9,106 nucleotides of DNA, taken from NCBI GenBank assembly GCA_947253615.1, contig CAMYAA010000021.1:1-9106 (forward strand). Reading direction: 5' to 3'. Below, one piece after another: positions 6,972 to 9,106 of the stretch. The notes below the pieces were generated by a model, which saw nothing but the letters and a program-made list of their open reading frames with translations, did no database searches and was not told the DNA's origin. The position numbers and the translations under genes were made by a program. Positions within the stretch are counted from its first letter, which is position 1. Every line of letters starts with the position of its first letter. This stretch comes from an uncultured Sutterellaceae bacterium. GTDB lineage: Bacteria > Pseudomonadota > Gammaproteobacteria > Burkholderiales > Burkholderiaceae_F.

Positions 6972-7837
6972 TCAATCCCAGCGATGACAGCGTCGAGCAT
7001 GGCGTAACGCTTTTTGTACATGGATCGCTTTTTACTTTGGATTTCCTCAAGCGGACGACGAGTGAGCGTCGTGGGCATAACCCAATACTCATTTTCGTAG
7101 TGCCCTTCATTTTCTTGCCAGTATTCGTCGTAATTGAAGAATACTTTTTTAGAGCCGTGAAGGCGAATTTTGACCTGACGTTTATAAGGAATCCCACAAA
7201 GCGTCATTCCCCAGGCCTGCGCTAAGAGTTTGAGCACGTCGACCATAAAGAACATGGGTCGCATCCCATGAAGGTCTTTGGTGAGTTGACGAACCAGTTC
7301 TTGCGCTTGCTCACCCTTGGGCCCTTGGATACTAGCGACTAAAAGACGGTTCCCATCAATAATGCCAAAGGACGCATCATAATAGCGCTTCGTGGTTCCG
7401 TCTTGAATATTGATAGAAAAGTACCCTTCGAGATAATCGATATTGTTGAGATTGAGATTCAGGGTTAAGTGTTCATTGTGCTGAGCAAGAACAACACTGC
7501 CTTCTTTCACTAACGTCGTAAGAAGTTCGGGGCCGAGGATTTTTTCCATGGCCGAGAACGTGTTTTCGATTTGATCCACGCGTTCTTTGGGACCAAAACG
7601 TTTATCTAAATAGTGATAAATAACGGCGTGAAAACGCAAAGGACTTTCTTCAAAAAGCGGAATCCAAACCTTATGCTCGTTTAAAAAACGATTCAAGCGA
7701 AGGGCTTGGGAATAAAAGAAAGGGCGGCGAAGCCAAAAACGAAAGACTAAACGAACCTGTTTTAAAAAACGTTTTTCGCGACCACGATAAAAGTCCAGCG
7801 CACCAGGAAGCTTATTGGGGGAAGTAAAGGACGTCAT
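6947..7837 (-). CDS. VirK/YbjX family protein (DUF535)
   Basis: A 296-residue cytoplasmic protein of the DUF535 family, whose named members are Shigella VirK and E. coli YbjX. Biochemical function is not established; VirK has been linked to virulence-protein export or expression and some homologues to envelope stress or antimicrobial-peptide resistance. Family features seen are NIQDGTTKRYYDASFGII (143-160), the hallmark SIQGPKG (169-175), TKDLHGMRPMFFMVD (186-200), YDEYW (236-240), and the C-terminal basic block IQSKKRSMYKKRY (266-278) followed by a hydrophobic helix. No signal peptide is visible, and the N-terminus is rich in Arg and aromatic residues. Length fits the family. The ATG at 7837 has no strong ribosome-binding site. 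It lies 31 bp downstream of the trpS terminator hairpin, so it probably has its own promoter. Its 3' end overlaps convergent ygfA by 25 bp. Confidence 0.88.
   Translation of the reverse strand: MTSFTSPNKLPGALDFYRGREKRFLKQVRLVFRFWLRRPFFYSQALRLNRFLNEHKVWIPLFEESPLRFHAVIYHYLDKRFGPKERVDQIENTFSAMEKILGPELLTTLVKEGSVVLAQHNEHLTLNLNLNNIDYLEGYFSINIQDGTTKRYYDASFGIIDGNRLLVASIQGPKGEQAQELVRQLTKDLHGMRPMFFMVDVLKLLAQAWGMTLCGIPYKRQVKIRLHGSKKVFFNYDEYWQENEGHYENEYWVMPTTLTRRPLEEIQSKKRSMYKKRYAMLDAVIAGIDQYFPARK
6956..6983. repeat. Stem-loop across the overlapping convergent gene ends
   Basis: CGCTGGGA (6956-6963) and TCCCAGCG (6976-6983) form an 8-bp perfect stem around a 12-nt loop that itself contains TGATCA (6969-6974). 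The ygfA stop codon lies in the loop, and the whole element is also DUF535 coding sequence. Neither strand shows a U-tract, so any role in termination would be Rho-assisted or in RNA stability. Confidence 0.45.
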
Positions 7838-7856
7838 AGAGATTCGTTTAACTCGT

Positions 7857-7889
7857 TAAAAAAAGGAAAGCCTTGGGGTGACCAAGGCT
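7857..7889 (-). terminator. Intrinsic terminator of trpS
   Basis: On the minus strand AGCCTTGG (7889-7882) pairs with CCAAGGCT (7876-7869) around a 5-nt loop, and the hairpin is followed by TTCC and then a run of seven T. It starts about 33 nt after the trpS stop codon and lies upstream of the DUF535 gene, so it isolates trpS from DUF535. Confidence 0.88.
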
Positions 7890-7922
7890 CTCCATTGTAA
7901 TCAAAACTCGAGGTAAGTGAGC

Positions 7923-9106
7923 TTACTCTTCCTCGCGCATCGTTAATAAGGCGCTTTCTATGTCATCCTGAGTCACCTCGGGCAAAGCGTGAACCGGAGC
8001 GTCCGTATAGCGTAAGCTCCCGTCTTTGAGGGCTTTGACAATCGAGCCCGCTTCTTTACCGCTATCAAAGGCGTCACTTTGAAGCAAGTCGCGCGTACCC
8101 AGACTGAGTTTGAAATAGAACTTACCGTCTTTTTCACGATATTGTTTAAACGTGGCCTTTTGTTCGGCGCGTTTTTCAGGTTTTGCGCACGGAGCCGCTT
8201 GGATGGCACTAAAGGGCGTTAAACCGACAGCAGGGCGGATACGCGCCATTAATTCTTGGGCGATCATACGAGCCTTGGCGGCCCCCTTCTGTAAGATTTC
8301 TTCGATGACTTCAGGGTGGGCCATTAATTGCTCATAGCGTTCACGCATGGGACCAATTTCGGCATCGATTTTTTCGATTAAGCGCAGCTTGGCATCCCCC
8401 CAGCCTAACCCATTCTTGAGTTCTTCACGGAATTGCTTGGACTCTTCAGGCGTAGCAAAGGCATCGTAGATGACCGTTAACGAGGTGCTCTCTGGATCCT
8501 TAGGTTCACCCGGGAGTTTGGAGTCCGTGACAATGCGAGAAATCGCTTCTTCTAACGCTTTACGACCGCCTTCAAAGAGCGGAATGACGTTGTTGTAAGA
8601 CTTACTCATCTTGCGCCCATCCAAGCCTGGGAGGACTTCAATCGCGGAGCCACCCGTAGCCTTCGGTAAGACAAAGAAGGGTTTGTCTTTGGGGGCGTAA
8701 AGGAAGTTAAAGCGTGTCGCTACGTCGCGGGCCATTTCCAAATGTTGGAGCTGATCGTGCCCGACAGGGACTTCGTCAGCGTTAAACATTAAGATGTCGG
8801 CCGCCATCAAAATGGGATAGCTAAACAAACCCATGGACACATCGGCGTCAGGATCTTTACCCGCTGCAACGGCCGCGTCCGTCGCCGCTTTATAAGCGTG
8901 GGCTCGGTTCATTTGTCCTTTGGCTGTGCAGCACGTCAACATCCATGAGAGCAGGGGGATTTCATCAATATCGCTTTGGCGATAGAAGATGACGCGTTCA
9001 GGATCGAGCCCTGCCGCCAACCAGGTGGCCGCAATTTGAAGTCGGCTTTTTTGAATACGAGCAGGATCTTGGCACTTAATGAGTGCGTGTAAGTCCGCTA
9101 AGAAGA
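7923..9106 (-). CDS. trpS: Tryptophanyl-tRNA synthetase, 5' end beyond window, with C-terminal extension
   Basis: TrpS activates tryptophan with ATP and charges tRNA-Trp. The reading frame continues without a stop through the right edge: before the TTG at 9020, which is an internal leucine, it reads ADLHALIKCQDPARIQ and so on, matching the class I synthetase core. The first 30-40 residues, including the HIGH-like motif, are therefore missing. Visible features are AGLDPERVIFYRQSD (codons about 9014-8970), a GHDQLQHLEMARDVATRFN block, and the KMSKS loop at codons 8612-8598 within GRKMSKSYNN. About 394 residues are visible, against about 334 for the whole E. coli enzyme. The core seems to end near 8215; the remaining roughly 95 residues include a short repeat-like module (DGKFYFKL, LLQSDAFDSGKEAG) resembling YegP/DUF1508. 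Betaproteobacterial TrpS proteins of about 400 residues are known from memory. Followed by a strong terminator. Confidence 0.95.
   Translation of the reverse strand, partial: FLADLHALIKCQDPARIQKSRLQIAATWLAAGLDPERVIFYRQSDIDEIPLLSWMLTCCTAKGQMNRAHAYKAATDAAVAAGKDPDADVSMGLFSYPILMAADILMFNADEVPVGHDQLQHLEMARDVATRFNFLYAPKDKPFFVLPKATGGSAIEVLPGLDGRKMSKSYNNVIPLFEGGRKALEEAISRIVTDSKLPGEPKDPESTSLTVIYDAFATPEESKQFREELKNGLGWGDAKLRLIEKIDAEIGPMRERYEQLMAHPEVIEEILQKGAAKARMIAQELMARIRPAVGLTPFSAIQAAPCAKPEKRAEQKATFKQYREKDGKFYFKLSLGTRDLLQSDAFDSGKEAGSIVKALKDGSLRYTDAPVHALPEVTQDDIESALLTMREEE

Overview
The window is ordinary chromosomal housekeeping DNA, most likely from a betaproteobacterium of the Burkholderiales type. 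The assignment is inference. It rests on folB lying directly upstream of ttcA, on slt followed by cca with a divergent 5-formyltetrahydrofolate cyclo-ligase gene, on a tryptophanyl-tRNA synthetase with a C-terminal extension, and on a classical chromosomal parS motif. Base composition looks balanced by eye, lower in GC than many Burkholderiales, which would fit a gut Sutterellaceae-like lineage, but I cannot settle this without a search. No prophage, IS element, CRISPR array, tRNA or rRNA was seen.

Layout from left to right. Bases 1-47 are not genomic: they are an Illumina P5/i5 adapter with a Nextera index and the Tn5 mosaic end. Genomic sequence starts at base 48 inside rsmI (+), whose 5' end is missing. 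A strong terminator and a 14-bp perfect parS palindrome separate rsmI from a convergent two-CBS-domain gene (-). Next come folB and ttcA (-, read folB to ttcA, overlapping or nearly so, with a terminator after ttcA), a small two-helix membrane protein of the DUF2905 type (+), the slt-cca operon (-), ygfA (+, divergent from slt), a VirK/YbjX (DUF535) gene (-) whose 3' end overlaps that of ygfA, and trpS (-), whose 5' end runs off the right edge. No stretch over 300 bases lacks a gene.

The theme is translation and RNA maintenance: 16S rRNA methylation (RsmI), tRNA thiolation (TtcA), tRNA 3'-end synthesis (Cca) and Trp-tRNA charging (TrpS). There are also two folate enzymes (FolB, YgfA), one cell-wall enzyme (Slt) and three genes of poorly known role (CBS, DUF2905, DUF535). 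I found no convincing undescribed multi-gene system. The points most worth following up are the adapter contamination and its false start codon, the parS site, the apparent loss of HD-domain residues in Cca, and the extra C-terminal domain of TrpS.
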